64,000 nucleotides of DNA from Archivesica marissinica (GCA_014843695.1 CM026394.1:38397623-38461622); one strand, 5' to 3'. Positions 51,953-64,000 are shown, numbered from the stretch's first letter. The notes: generated from the letters alone by a model not told the origin. Program-made: numbers and translations.

Positions 51953-52505
51953 TCAAATCACTTGCAGGGTTCTCGCCTGTCGCTGGCGATAAATTTTGTG
52001 AATTGGCGGGGGGAAAAAAATTTAAATTCTTTTTTTTTACACAACATGTTTTGTCAAATACATGGCTTCAAATATTTATCTGTGAACTTTTTGGCCCCTA
52101 GTTGGCTTCATGTATTTTCAATTGGCGACAGAAGTATCTCAGACAGAGGGAACCCTCACTTGCCCGTCATCGCTGTATGTTCGAATCCCACTGGTGGTGT
52201 CAAATTGTTTCATGTGAGGAAGCTATCCAGATGGCTTGCGGAAGATCGGTGGTTCTCCCTGTATGCCGTCCTTGCCTGAAATAAAAGTTCAGTTTACAGT
52301 CAGATCTATGAAAGTCTATGCTTTTGTTATATCCTTTTCGAGTTATTTCACTATACGGTCACCAATTATCGATACGGAACAAACTGGTATTTTTAATCAC
52401 TCGCTTATAAGACAGGAAGCCATTTTTGAGGTATCTTGTGATAAAAATTACGTGTTACAGGCGAGTATGCACGGTAGTGACTTTATTTCTATTATTGTTG
52501 TGTAG

Positions 52506-52688
52506 GAGATGCAGGATGAGGAGTATGTAATCAGGAAGTATTTCACCGTGCAGATGAACAAGGGTCGTGTGCGCAGGAAGTTCCATCGTACCGTAGCCCC
52601 GCTGTCCAAGTTCTATCCACACTTCACATCTTACTGTAGAGAGAGTGCCGACACGGCTAGGCTGCAAAATGCAATCTTTGTAGATACG
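52506..52688 (+). CDS. TERT: TERT insertion-in-fingers exon, second copy
   Basis: Copy of 14370-14552; identical as far as I can compare, with splice sites kept. Confidence 0.87.
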
Positions 52689-53666
52689 GTACGCTTTCAT
52701 TTACTGCTGTTTTTTATATGTTTTTTTAAAATTTCATTCGGGGGCGACGCCTCCAGAAATGTTAGTGGTTTTATTTTTTGGAGGATAGTAAAGGCTCCCT
52801 GGTTGTTTTACATGCCCGGTGTATTGCACCCGGTGTAGAGCACCGATACATGAGACCTTGGTTTATACTCCCATTTACTGTTTGGAGTTTCTTTGTTATT
52901 TATTTAGAGCAATTTCACGAGAAGTCTGAAAAACATTTTAATAATGATATCGTTTGTACTTGGGTGGTGTTCTGGTGGGCCTGCGTGACTGAATGGTTAG
53001 TTTATACAAATTTATTTTAGCTCGATTGCGAAACAAGTTCTTTCAACTTATATAAATCGCTCTCGAGACCTCATTCCTGATGGAATCCATCGCCACAAGG
53101 GAGAGAAGAGGCAACGTGGAATTTAAATGCCTTGTCTAAGGACACAATCGTAACGGCTCCAGCGGGGCTCGAACTCCGGACCTTTCGCACCTGAAGCGAA
53201 CGCGCATCCACTGCGCTATCACGACTGAATGGTTACAGTCGTTTACTTCAAATTACTTGCCCTCACTGCTGTAGGTTCGAATCCCACTGGGGTGCATGTA
53301 TCCAGCTGGCTTCCTGGAAGGTTGGTGGTTCTACCCTGGTGCCCGTCCGTGCCCGAGATGCTGCTTGGAGGTGCACCCGGGTTCTTCCTCCATCAATAAT
53401 AGTTGGGGAGTCGCCATGGTACCTTAGCTGTGTGATATTAAAATGCAAGAACAAACTATCCAGGTCAAAGACTAAAGATATATAGAACATAGACCCAAAC
53501 ATGCAAACAACATGAGCAATATTGAGTGTGGGGCCCTCTGCTGAAAAACACTATCTCGAAGGGGTACCAGGATCCGAACTGGGTCCAAATTCCTGGGAGA
53601 AGTGACTTCTCCCTCCAGATAAGTGACTTCTCCCTTCAATGATCATAACCGTAATGTCTGATTAGA

Positions 53667-53969
53667 ATGGCGTTGACAAAATTGCGAACTTCATCCCATG
53701 ATTTAGCTATCAAGCGTGGAAGATATCAAGACATACCCAGAAATCAAAGAATATGTATATATTGCAATACAGGCATGATAGAAAGTCAATATCATTTCCT
53801 TTTTATATGTCCGAAATTTAGAGATCTTAGACAGAAATATTTGAAATATTATTACTATACATTGCCAACAACTATTAATAAATTCACTAATTTTATGTCA
53901 GAAAAATCAGATACTATTGGTAGATATTTAGCAAAATACATATATTTCGCAAATGTATATAGAAACTAA
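53667..53969 (+). pseudogene. LINE ORF2 C-terminal fragment, second copy
   Basis: The second copy of the fragment at 15521-15823, with the same 100-residue reading frame. Its presence in both copies shows the insertion predates their divergence. Confidence 0.74.
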
Positions 53970-54712
53970 AATTAGTATAAGCAGAGAGTATATTAACATC
54001 TTGCTCTTTTGTAAATCCATGTCGTTGCCTACATGTATACATGTACTTGCTATAGACATTGTATGAATGTTTAATGCAATAAAGGTATTTTTTTTATACT
54101 TTATTTATTTTACAACGATTGCGAAGCAAGTTTTAACAACTTATATTAATCACTCTCGTTGGCTCGGATCAAAGCGTATATGTGGTCATTCATGTGGGAG
54201 GAAACCGGAGTACCCGGAGAAAACCCACCTGTCTGATCTGGCGACCATCGTACCATCTCACATACTTCCCTGTCCGAGGATCGAACCCGGGTCGCATTGG
54301 TGAGAAGCGAGCGCGCTAACCACTGCGCTAATCGGACAGCCTATTGTTGTTGTTGTTGATTACCAATCAACAATTGAAGTGTATATAGTGATGTATGTTG
54401 CTGTAAGAATACACTTGGTACATTCCTCTGTACATGTACTCCGATACATTAGGTACATAGATGGGACGTTAAACCGAGGTCTCGTGTCGGTGCTTTACAC
54501 CGTGCACGTAAAAGAACCAGAGGAGACTCTGGAATGGGTCTCTGTCTGTATCATTGCACTATCCTCCAAAAGTCTAAAATGACTAATCTCTTCAGGCGTC
54601 GCTCTTATGGGCAACCGGTAGCGACGATAAATAAACGTGAAACACTGATACATTAGGTATCGTATCATACATGGACTGAGTTGTTATGTATAAAGTGCTT
54701 GTGTATTTATAG

Positions 54713-54787
54713 GTCATATATCAACACGAGACATGCGAGACCTTGACGAAGTTGCTGATGACACACCTGTGTAATAATCTTGTCAAG
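54713..54787 (+). CDS. TERT: TERT exon between motifs A and B', second copy
   Basis: Copy of 16570-16644 with one synonymous change near the 3' end. The donor is followed by seven 17-bp repeats instead of three. Confidence 0.86.
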
Positions 54788-54906
54788 GTAAGCTTAAATC
54801 ACTGGTAAGCTTAAATCACTGGTAAGCTTAAATCACTGGTTAGCTTAAATCACTGGTAAGCTTAAATCACTGGTAAGCTTAAATCACTGGTAAGCTTAAA
54901 TCACTG
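54788..54906 (+). repeat. 17-bp repeat of the 5' splice site, seven units
   Basis: Second-copy counterpart of 16645-16695. It has seven units, one with GTTAGC instead of GTAAGC, so the locus is length-variable. Confidence 0.95.
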
Positions 54907-55119
54907 ATAGGTCACCGGTTCAAGCCCCACTTAGGCCGTGTCTCTTTATATGAAAAAGTTGGCAGTTACTTATGGAGTTTGATGCACCAAGTACCTGTTA
55001 ACTGCTGGAGCCTGCCCAGAAGTAGGGTTAGGTAAATTGCCCTCCGGCAATATAGCCCATAATGGTGGTGACTAAGGCGTAAAACCTGAACAAACAAACA
55101 CAAACAAACATGGGAAGTA

Positions 55120-55400
55120 TTGAACCAGTTTATATTCATTCCAATAACCTGCGGAAACAAACATGTTGATGATTGACACAGTTTATATTCATTCCAATAA
55201 CCTGCGGAAACAAACATGTTGATGATTGACACAGTTTATATTTATTCCACCAATAACCTGCGGAAACAAACATGTTGATGATTGACACAGTTTATATTCA
55301 TTCCAATAACCTGCGGATACAAACATGTTGATGATTGACACAGTTTATATTCATTCCAATAACCTGCGGATACAAACATGTTGATGATTGACACAGTTTA
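55120..55400. repeat. 53-bp tandem repeat, ~5 units (one unit at 16921-16980)
   Basis: ACAGTTTATATTCATTCCAA and AAACATGTTGATGATTGAC recur about five times here but only once in the first copy. Confidence 0.9.
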
Positions 55401-55528
55401 TACCAAGTGCGGTAATAGGCTATACTAGGTTTACTATCCGGGGCATCAAGATTTTATATGTTTGTTAATTTGGAACACCCTTTCCCTCGCAAGATGTTTC
55501 TCAACGGTGCGTTCACCTGGGAATCGGC

Positions 55529-56000
55529 TATTTACATGTAACACTGCTGTATATTGGTTACAGATCGGGGTCGGTACTATCGGGGATCAATGAGGGATCA
55601 GTTATCTACATGTAACACTGCTGTATATTGGTTACAGATCGGGGGGTCGGTACTATCGGGATCAATGAGGGATCAGTTATCTACATGTAACACTGTTGTA
55701 TATTGGTTACAGATCGGGGGGTCGGTACTATCGGGGATCAATGAGGGATCAGTTATCTACATGTAACACTGCTGTATATTGGTTACAGATCGGGGGGTCG
55801 GTACTATCGGGGATCAATGAGGGATCAGTTATCTACATGTAACACTGCTGTATATTGGTTACAGATCGGGGGTCAGTACTATATACAGACATCAGGGATC
55901 AGTCAGGGGTCAGTTATCTACATGTAACACTGTTGTATATTGGTTACAGATAGGGGGTCAGTACTATATACAGACGTCAGGGATCAGTCAGGGGTCAGTT
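55529..56000 (+). repeat. Second copy of the motif B' acceptor array
   Basis: Again six units, with small length differences (GGGG vs GGGGGG runs) from the array at 17098-17575. Only the last unit continues into the open frame. Confidence 0.92.
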
Positions 56001-56157
56001 ATCTCCACACTGCTGTGTAGCTTCTACTACGCTGACATGGAGAGAACTCGGTTCCGTTTGGACGACAGCGAATTCCTGATACGAATTGTTGACGACTACA
56101 TGTATGTTACGGCCTCGTACACACAGGCCGTCCAGTTTGTGCAGACAATGATGAAAG
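55950..56157 (+). CDS. TERT: TERT motif B'/C exon, second copy
   Basis: Copy of 17525-17732. Two synonymous changes are visible (ATC to ATA, ACA to ACG). QGS and VDD are intact. It is again preceded by a six-unit array of its own acceptor. Confidence 0.88.
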
Positions 56158-56496
56158 GTTTGTAAGCTGTAGGAATTGTCTCCTCCTCTATTGTGCTGGG
56201 ACATCCATGCATGGCCAAATGGTTACGGTGATTGACTTCAAATCACTTGCCTCTCACCGCTGTAGGTTCGATTCCCACTAGGGGCATCAAATTCTTTGCT
56301 GGCTTTGGAAGGTCGGTGGTTCTGGCTGGGTGCCTGTCTGTACCTGAAATACTGCTCGCAGGGACACACACCCGGGGTCTTCCTCCACCAATAAAATATT
56401 GTCCAGTAAGGTACAATTACCATTGTAAAGCACTCCTTCTATTCAAATGTTGTATTTAATGGTCATGTATATTTTAACCCTATAGTATTTTTATTT

Positions 56497-56670
56497 TTTT
56501 TACGTTTATTTATTGTCGCTACCTGTTGCCCATATGAGCGACGCCTCCTGAAGATATTAGTCATTTTAGATTTTGGAGGATAGTGCAATGATACAGAGAG
56601 AGACCCATTCCAGAGTCAGGGTATTACCAGTCCAGCGTGTTACCACTGGGCTATAGATCCGTCTGTAACC
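56497..56670 (-). repeat. SINE-B, reverse, internally deleted, only in the second copy
   Basis: CGTTTATTTATTGTCGCTAC to AGAGTCAGGGTATTACCAGT and ATAGATCCGTCTG. The first copy has no SINE at the matching place (about 18073). AACCCTATAGTATT is repeated on both sides and looks like its target duplication. Confidence 0.85.
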
Positions 56671-57135
56671 CTATAGTATTGTGTTGAAATGTATTATATA
56701 CTATTTAAGGGCGCAATTATACAGTTCTTCCAAAAATTATAACTTGGGATGAGCCCTGATATTTATGGACTTTCATCAAAATATATGGCAAAATGATATT
56801 CGTGTGGGATGAAAATGAAATACCTGGATAAAGCCTACTCCGCCTCCGTGGTCGAGTGGTTAAGGTCACTGACTTGTATACCACTGTAACCTATCATCAC
56901 TGATGGTCACGGGTTCGAGCCCCGCTGAGACCATCTATCATTTATATGAAAAAGTTGGCAGTTTCTTACGGAGGTTGGTGCACCCAAGTACTGGTTAACC
57001 GCTGGAGCCTGCCCAGGAAAGGTGTTGTTAGGTAAACTGCCCGCCGGCGATATAGCCCAAAATGGTGCTGATGCAGGCGTAAAACCCGAAATATAAATAA
57101 ATATAAATAAATACCTGGATAAAGCCCACCTGTCT

Positions 57136-57418
57136 GATCTGGTGATGTAGTGATCTGGTGATGTAGTGAACTGGTGATCTGGTAATGTAGTGATGTGGTG
57201 ATGTAGTGATCTGGTGATGTAGTGATCTGGTGATGTGGTGATGTAGTGATCTGGTGATGTAGTGATCTGGTGATGTAGTGATCTGGTGATGTAGTGATCT
57301 GGTGATGTAGTGATCTGGTGATGTAGTGATCTGGTGATGTAGTGATCTGGTGATGTAGTGATCTGGTGATGTGGTGATGTAGTGATCTGATGATGTAGTG
57401 ATCTGGTGATGTGGTGAC
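57136..57418. repeat. 16-bp tandem array, expanded only in the second copy
   Basis: TGATGTAGTGATCTGG about 17 times directly before the motif D exon. The first copy has only two or three degenerate units (18533-18563). The array sits where the polypyrimidine tract and branch point of the exon would be. Confidence 0.92.
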
Positions 57419-57438
57419 CCTCTGTGCTATGTTTTCAG

Positions 57439-57537
57439 GTGTCCCCGAGTATAACTGTTCTATTAACAAGGAGAAGGTGTTGGTGAATTTTAATTATGAA
57501 GTTGATGATGGAACACACCTCCCTATGATTTCCACAG
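57439..57537 (+). CDS. TERT: TERT motif D exon, second copy with amino-acid changes
   Basis: Copy of 18583-18681. It carries two synonymous changes and three replacements: Phe to Leu in KEKVFVNF, Lys to Glu in NFNYKVDD and Ser to Ile in LPMSSTG. It is open and splice-competent. The replacements contrast with the near identity of the other copied exons. Confidence 0.87.
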
Positions 57538-57604
57538 GTAGGTGGTTTGTCACACGCAGCCGGGAATCCCCATCTGTCACCTTGTACTGCTCCTTCATAA
57601 TCAT

Positions 57605-58741
57605 GCCCCCATCTCTTACAACCCAGTCTCTTATGACCCCATCTCTTGTAACCCCATCTCTTGTAACCCCCATCTCTTATAGCCCCATCTCTTATAACCC
57701 CATCTCTTATAACCCCCATCTCTTATAACCCCATCTCTTATAACCCCATCTCTTGTAACCCCATCTCTTATAACCCCATCTCTTATAACCCCATCTCTTA
57801 TAACCCCATCTCTTGTAACCCCATCTCGTATAACCCCATCTCTTGTAACCCCATCTCTTATAACCCCATCTCGTATAACCCCATCTCTTGTAACCCCATC
57901 TCGTATAACCCCATCTCTTGTAACCCCATCTCTTGTAACCCCATCTCTTGTAACCCCATCTCTTATAACCCCATCTCTTGTAACCCCATCTCTTATAACC
58001 CCATCTCTTATAACCCCATCTCTTATAACCCCATCTCTTATAACCCCATCTCTTATAACCCATCTCATATAACCCCATCTCTTGTAACCCCATCTCTTAT
58101 AACCCCATCTCTTATAACCCCATCTCTTATAACCCCCATCTCTTATAACCCATCTCTTATAACCCCATCTCATATAACCCCATCTCTTGTAACCCCATCT
58201 CTTATAACCCCATCTCTTGTAACCCCATCTCTTATAACCCCATCTCTTATAACTCCCATCTCTTATAACCCCATCTCTTATAACCCCCATCTCTTATAAC
58301 CCCATCTCTTATAACCCCGTCTCTTATAACCCCGTCTCTTATAACCTCATCTCTTATAACCCCATCTCTTATAACCCCCATCTCTTATAACCCCATCTCT
58401 TATAACCCCCATCTCTTATAACCCCATCTCTTAAACCCCGTCTCTTATAACCTCATCTCTTATAACCCCCATCTCTTATAACCCCATCTCGTATAACCCC
58501 ATCTCATATAACCCCATCTCTTGTAACCCCCATCTCTTATAACCCCATCTCTTATAACCCCCATCTCTTATACCCCCATCTCTTATAACCCCATCTCGTA
58601 TAACCCCATCTCTTGTAACCCCATCTCTTATAACCCCATCTCGTATAACCCCATCTCTTATAACCCCATCTCTTATAACCCCGTCTCTTATAACCTCATC
58701 TCTTATAACCCCCATCTCTTATAACCCCCATCTCTTATAAC
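57605..58741. repeat. 15-bp tandem array CCCCATCTCTTATAA, second copy
   Basis: About 76 units, longer than the ~48 at 18745-19480. The hAT-like element follows at the same relative place. Confidence 0.95.
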
Positions 58742-59536
58742 TAGGGATGTCAACGAGTACTCGAGTACTCGATCGAACGTCCGAGTATCAAATACTTTTT
58801 AGATAATCGAGTACTCGGTTAAAAAAAATAAAATCAACAAATCTTTATTTTGCGCAAATACGGAGTTGCCTGTGAACAAATCGTGATCAGTGGGATTAGC
58901 AAAACTTCCGCTGTACCAAACAATGCAATATACAGCATGTCATGGTGATTAACAATACCTGTATATCACACAGAGCCGGCTACTGACCGAATAATTAAGG
59001 TGTTTGATTCAACGTAATTGGGAAGCGTAAGTTTGATGCAAATTATTTTATCATTGTCGTCACTACTGAGGCGGGTCGTCCTATTGTCTGTCGTGTGAAT
59101 GACATCTTTTGTCTGATGGTCGGAACTTGTTTTGATGTTATAATTGACACTTAATTGATTACTCAATTTAGGACTTTAAGCAGCTACCCATAGCAGGGCA
59201 ATACCGAAATATCGTAACTTTTGCCATTAACTACAAAAATAAAAGTGAGATCGTTGAAATCGTTCTGTTAATCCGTTGCGTACATGTATATTAGGGGATA
59301 TTAGATATAATCAGATGGTGCCAGGATTGACAGATAGGCATGTGCCTATAACCACTGCGTCTACGACTCCTGAAACAAACAACACATCAAAGTAATGAAT
59401 TGATTAACAGCAGGACCAATCTGATTGATGAGACAAGAAGCATAATCCACGGTAACGGTAACCGAGTACTCGAGTACTCGATCGAATACCTTTCCGAGTA
59501 CTCGAGTACCAAAATCACTACTCGTTGACATCCCTA
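58742..59536. mobile_element. hAT-like element, second copy
   Basis: Same element at the same array position, with a few substitutions and a ~10-bp insertion (GAGCCGGCTA near 58974). It is flanked by CTTATAAC on both sides. Confidence 0.88.
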
Positions 59537-59681
59537 CTTATAACCCCATCTCTTATAACCCCCATCTCTTATGACCCCATCTCTTATATCCCAGTCTCTT
59601 ATGACCCCATCTCTTACAACCCCAGACTCTTATGACCTCATCTCTTGCAACCCAGTCTCTTATGACCTAGTCACATATTAA

Positions 59682-61437
59682 TGTTAGATATCAGATATGA
59701 TCAATGTTAGATATCAGGTATGATCAATGTTAGATATCAGATATGATCAGTGTTAGATATCAGATATGATCAATGTTAGATATCAGATATGATCAATGTT
59801 AGATATCAGGTATGATTAATGTTAGATATCAGGTATGATCAATGTTAGATATCAGATATGATCAATGTTAGATATGAGATATGATCAATGTTAGATATCA
59901 GGTATGATCAATGTTAGATATCAGGTATGATCAATGTTAGATATCAGATATGATCAATGTTAGATATCAGGTATGATCGGTGTTAGATATCAGGTATGAT
60001 CAATGTTGGATATCAGGTATGATTAATGTTAGATATCAGATATGATCAATGTTAGATATCAGGTATGATCAATGTTAGATATCGGGTATGATTAATGTTA
60101 GATATCAGGTATGATTAATGTTAGATATCAGGTATGATTAATGTTAGATATCAGATATGATCAATGTTAGATATCAGGTATGATCAATGTTAGATATCAG
60201 GTATGATTAATGTTAGATATCAGGTATGATTAATGTTAGATATCAGGTATGATTAATGTTAGATATGAGATATGATCAATGTTAGATATCAGGTATGATC
60301 AATGTTAGATATCAGGTATGATTAATGTTAGATATCAGGTATGATCAATGTTAGATATCAGATATGATCAATGTTAGATATCAGGTATGATCAATGTTAG
60401 ATATCAGGTATGATCAATGTTAGATATCAGGTATGATCAATGTTAGATATCAGGTATGATCAATGTTAGATATCAGGTATGATCAATGTTAGATATCAGG
60501 TATGATCAATGTTGGATATCAGGTATGATCGGTGTTAGATATCAGGTATGATTAATATGAGATATGATCAATGTTAGATATGAGATATGATCAATGTTAG
60601 ATATCAGATATGATCAATGTTAGATATCAGGTATGATCAATGTTAGATATGAGATATGATCAATGTTAGATATCAGATATGATCAATGTTAGATATCAGG
60701 TATGATCAATGTTAGATATCAGATATGATCAATGTTAGATATCAGGTATGATCAATGTTAGATATGAGATATGATCAATGTTAGATATCAGGTATGATCA
60801 ATGTTAGATATCAGATATGATCAATGTTAGATATCAGGTATGATCAATGTTAGATATCAGATATGATCAATGTTAGATATCAGGTATGATCAATGTTAGA
60901 TATCAGATATGATCAATGTTAGATATCAGGTATGATTAATGTTAGATATCAGATATGATCAATGTTAGATATCAGGTATGATCAATGTTAGATATCAGGT
61001 ATGATTAATGTTAGATATCAGGTATGATTAATGTTAGATATGAGATATGATCAATGTTAGATATCAGATATGATCAATGTTAGATATCAGGTATGATCAA
61101 TGTTAGATATCAGGTATGATCAATGTTAGATATCAGGTATGATTAATGTTAGATATCAGATATGATCTGTGTTAGATATCAGGTATGATCAATGTTAGAT
61201 ATCAGGTATGATCAATGTTAGATATCAGGTATGATCAATGTTAGATATCAGGTATGATCAATGTTAGATATGAGATATGATCAATGTTAGATATCAGGTA
61301 TGATCAATGTTGGATATCAGGTATGATCGGTGTTAGATATCAGATATGATCAGTGTTAGATATCAGATATGATCAATGTTAGATATCAGATATCATCAAT
61401 GTTAGATATCAGGTATGATCAATGTTAGATATCAGTT
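59682..61437. repeat. 23-bp tandem array, ~76 units (second copy)
   Basis: Same unit as 20402-20815 but about four times longer. Both flanks are collinear, so this is a length polymorphism or post-duplication expansion. Confidence 0.95.
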
Positions 61438-61644
61438 AAAACTTCAAATCACATGCCCCTCACTGCTGTAGGTTCAAATCTCACTGTAGTTCTACCGGTG
61501 TGCCAATCCATGGGAAATCGAGGGGAGATATTGTTTAAACTAAAAGAATTTCTTGGAAATAGAATTTAATGTAATTATGAATATTTTTATTGCATGTTCA
61601 TTATCCAAAATATATAATGTTTAACCATATATTCGTTTGTGCAG

Positions 61645-61725
61645 AATGGTTTCCATGGTGCGGGGTACTCTTCAACACTGGAACACTAGAAGTGAAGGCA
61701 GACTTCAGTAGATATTCGGGTTTTA
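61645..61725 (+). CDS. TERT: TERT motif E exon, second copy
   Basis: Copy of 21023-21103 with no difference seen; splice sites kept. Confidence 0.88.
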
Positions 61726-63372
61726 GTGAGTACATTTATATCCTATAGCTACTGTATGTTTATACAAATGTATTGTAGCTCGATTGCGAAACAAGTTCTT
61801 TCAACTTATATTAATCACTCTCAATACCTCATTCCTGGTGGAATCCTTCGCCATGAGGGAGAGAGAAGAGGCAATGTGGAATTTAAATGCACTTACCTAA
61901 GGGCATAATCGTAATGGCTCCGCTCCAGCAGGGCTCGAACTCCGGGCCTTTCGCATCTGAAGGGAACATGCTACCACTGCTCTATCACGACTTCCAACTA
62001 GCTAGAGTACAGTAGAGAGAGTCGCAATGTATTAAGCAGCCAATTTGTTGTTTCATACATTTGACCTCTATTAAGCAGCCACCTGTGCTAAGCAGACGGA
62101 TCTATAGCCCAGTGGTAACACGTTGGATTGGTAATCCAGGGATCGCAGGTTCGATCCCCCGTCTGACCCTAATAAAATTAACAGTCTCTCAGATGGGACG
62201 TTAAACCGAGGTCTCGTGTCAATGCTTTACACTGTGCACGTAAAAGAACCAGAGGAGACTCTGGAATGGGTCTCTCTCTGCATCATTGCACTATCCTCCA
62301 AAAATCTAAAATGACTAATATCTTCAGGAGGCATCGCTCATATGAGCAACCGGTAGCGACGATAAATAAACGTAAACATTTTGTTTTTTAAAAAGCAGCC
62401 ACTTTCTGATATTTCCTTGGCTAGCTGCTTAAGACAGGATTTGACTGTATATATTAGATATATAGATAACAAATGGTGTAGCAACATTGCTTATAGAGTC
62501 AATCTGCTTAGTTGGGTAAACAAATACAAGTTTGTCCGCCTCCGTGGTCGAGTGGTTAAGGTCGCTGACTTGTATACCACTGTAACCTATCATCACTGAT
62601 GGTCACGGGTTTGATCCCCGCTCAGGCCGTGTCTCATTTATATGAAAAAGTTGGCAGTTTCTTACGGAGGTTGGTGCACCCAAGTACTGGTTAACCACTG
62701 GAGCCTGCCCAGGAAAGGTGTTGTTAGGTAAACTGCCCGCCATGGATATAGCCCAAAATGGTGCTGATGCAGGCGTAAAACCCGAAATATAACATATATA
62801 TAACATAACAAATACAAGTTGACATCAGTAATATATGGCTTACATATAACAAACTGTGTTTTAGGTACCGTAGCGATAATACATACAGTATGGTGCAAGA
62901 CAGAAATAGAGAAAAGGGAGATAATTCATGTTTGTTTGTAGACATGTTGAAAGATGCAGGGCTAATGCTTCAATTTCTTGTATTACACTGTTGTTATGGC
63001 AGTATTGAATGAGAAATGGTGGTCAGTTACTGCCCCTGAATGCGTCTTAAAATAGATAGGTCCTCTTCATTGGTTTCCTCTGTTTTTATCGTTGTTCCCT
63101 TTGCATTACATGCTATCAATTTTCATCCGTTTTCTCATCTTAGAATTATTAAATCTTTACTGATAATCTACAGTATATCAAACGGATACTTATCTGTAAC
63201 AAATTGTTATCAATTAATTAACACAATTTTGATAAAACCACATTTATCATACCGCAACATCTGGTTAGGGAACAACAGTAAAAACAAAGGATTCCAATTC
63301 AAAGGACCAATATACATTTTCGGATGAATCAGACTTTATCTGTTAATGGAGGTGATAAAATTTATTCTACAG

Positions 63373-63442
63373 GCATAAAAGACACGATGACCATTGAGCT
63401 TTCCAAATCTCCTGGGAATTCATTGAAGGAGAAGAACATCTT
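63373..63442 (+). CDS. TERT: TERT C-terminal extension exon, second copy
   Basis: Copy of 22749-22818 with no difference seen. The donor leads straight into the second copy of the 43-bp array, which runs off the window. Confidence 0.87.
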
Positions 63443-64000
63443 GTAAGCTATGTACTGCCCTCCCCCATTATCACATGACCTACTCGTAAAATACTGTACT
63501 GCCCTCCCCCATTATCACATGACCTACTTGTAAAATACTGTACTGCCCTCCCCCATTATCACATGACCTACTTGTAAAATACTGTACTGCCCTCCCCCAT
63601 TATCACATGACCTACTTGTAAGTACCGTACTGCCCTCCCCCATTATCACCTGACCTACTTGTAGGTACTGTACTGCCTCCCCCATTATCACATGACCTTC
63701 TTGTACGTACTGTACTGCCCTCCCCCATTATCACATGACCTACTTGTACATATTGTACTTCCCTCCCCCATTATCACATGACCTACTTGTAAGTACTGTA
63801 CTTCCCTCCCCCATTATCACATGACCTACTTGTAAGTACTGTACTTCCCTCACCCATTATCACATGACCTACTTGTACTATTGTACTTCCCTCCCCCATT
63901 ATCACATGACCTACTTGTAAGTACTGTACTTCCCTCCCCCATTATCACATGACCTACTTGTAAGTACTGTACTGCCCTCCCCCATTATCACATGACCTAC
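63443..64000 (+). repeat. 43-bp array, second copy, cut by the window end
   Basis: The first units match 22819 onward (including the GTAAAATACTG and CACCTGACC variants) with a few substitutions. Confidence 0.94.

Larger units (their letters stand above)
48728..64000 (+). repeat. Second copy of 10591 to ~23.4 kb (partial TERT duplication or second haplotype)
   Basis: From GTTGATTAGTCTGATCTG onward the sequence is collinear with 10591 onward. The offset stays at 38137 for the first ~2.5 kb, where only a handful of substitutions are seen, and shifts later where arrays differ in length. All inserted SINEs, the LINE fragment and the hAT-like element are shared. Array lengths differ: 17-bp array 3 vs 7 units, 23-bp array 0.41 vs 1.76 kb, a 53-bp unit 1 vs ~5, and a 16-bp array present only here. 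The copy runs off the window inside the 43-bp array. Together with the N gap just upstream this looks like an alternative haplotype, but a real recent duplication is not excluded. Confidence 0.93.

Noticed and set aside
57631..58290. 219-codon minus-strand frame with GVIRDG/GYKRWG repeats
   Set aside because: The 15-bp array is a multiple of three and keeps several frames open. There is no non-repeat coding sequence.

Overview
The window is eukaryotic and holds most of one gene, telomerase reverse transcriptase (TERT), on the + strand. Sixteen exons with GT-AG borders and mutually compatible phases can be joined from 271 to the stop codon at 39232-39234. Together they encode about 622 residues: the end of the RNA-binding domain, the T motif, RT motifs 1, 2, A, B', C, D and E, and the C-terminal extension. 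The N-terminal exons lie upstream of the window. The very repeat-rich introns, several tRNA-headed SINE families and many foldback DNA elements suggest a marine invertebrate, most likely a mollusc such as a bivalve. The lineage is an inference; the gene identity is not in serious doubt.

Layout. 1-10 kb: exons for the QFP-T region, the T motif, a 38-bp microexon and motifs 1/2, separated by tandem arrays of 49/41, 95, ~21 and 65 bp, plus a mariner-like element. 10-23 kb: exons for motifs A to E, with inverted-repeat elements, SINEs, a LINE 3' fragment and arrays of 46, 17, 74-85, 15 and 23 bp. 22.8-27.2 kb: a 4.4-kb array of a ~43-bp unit. 27.6-39.2 kb: the C-terminal exons, with arrays of 15/19, 88, 51 and 26 bp. 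39.2-47.3 kb: 3' flank with a hAT-like element, a 2.9-kb array of a 39-bp unit and a 34-bp array that runs into a gap. 47342-48341: exactly 1000 Ns.

From 48728 to the window end, the sequence is a second, nearly identical copy of 10591 to about 23.4 kb, in the same orientation. It contains seven TERT exons (motif A to the start of the C-terminal extension). It is either the other haplotype placed in tandem by scaffolding or a genuine recent partial duplication. Sequence in the window cannot fully decide, but the N gap and the allele-like differences (arrays of different length, mostly silent exon changes) favour a haplotype artefact. The left breakpoint falls inside a dispersed inverted-repeat element.

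The most unusual feature is that several minisatellites are built from, or start at, TERT splice sites. One array repeats the 3' splice site plus the first codons of the motif B' exon six times. Another repeats the 5' splice site of the preceding exon every 17 bp (three units in one copy, seven in the other). The 4.4-kb array starts at a real donor and carries a donor-like TTGTAAGT in most of its roughly 100 units. Splicing of this gene must therefore choose among many decoy sites.
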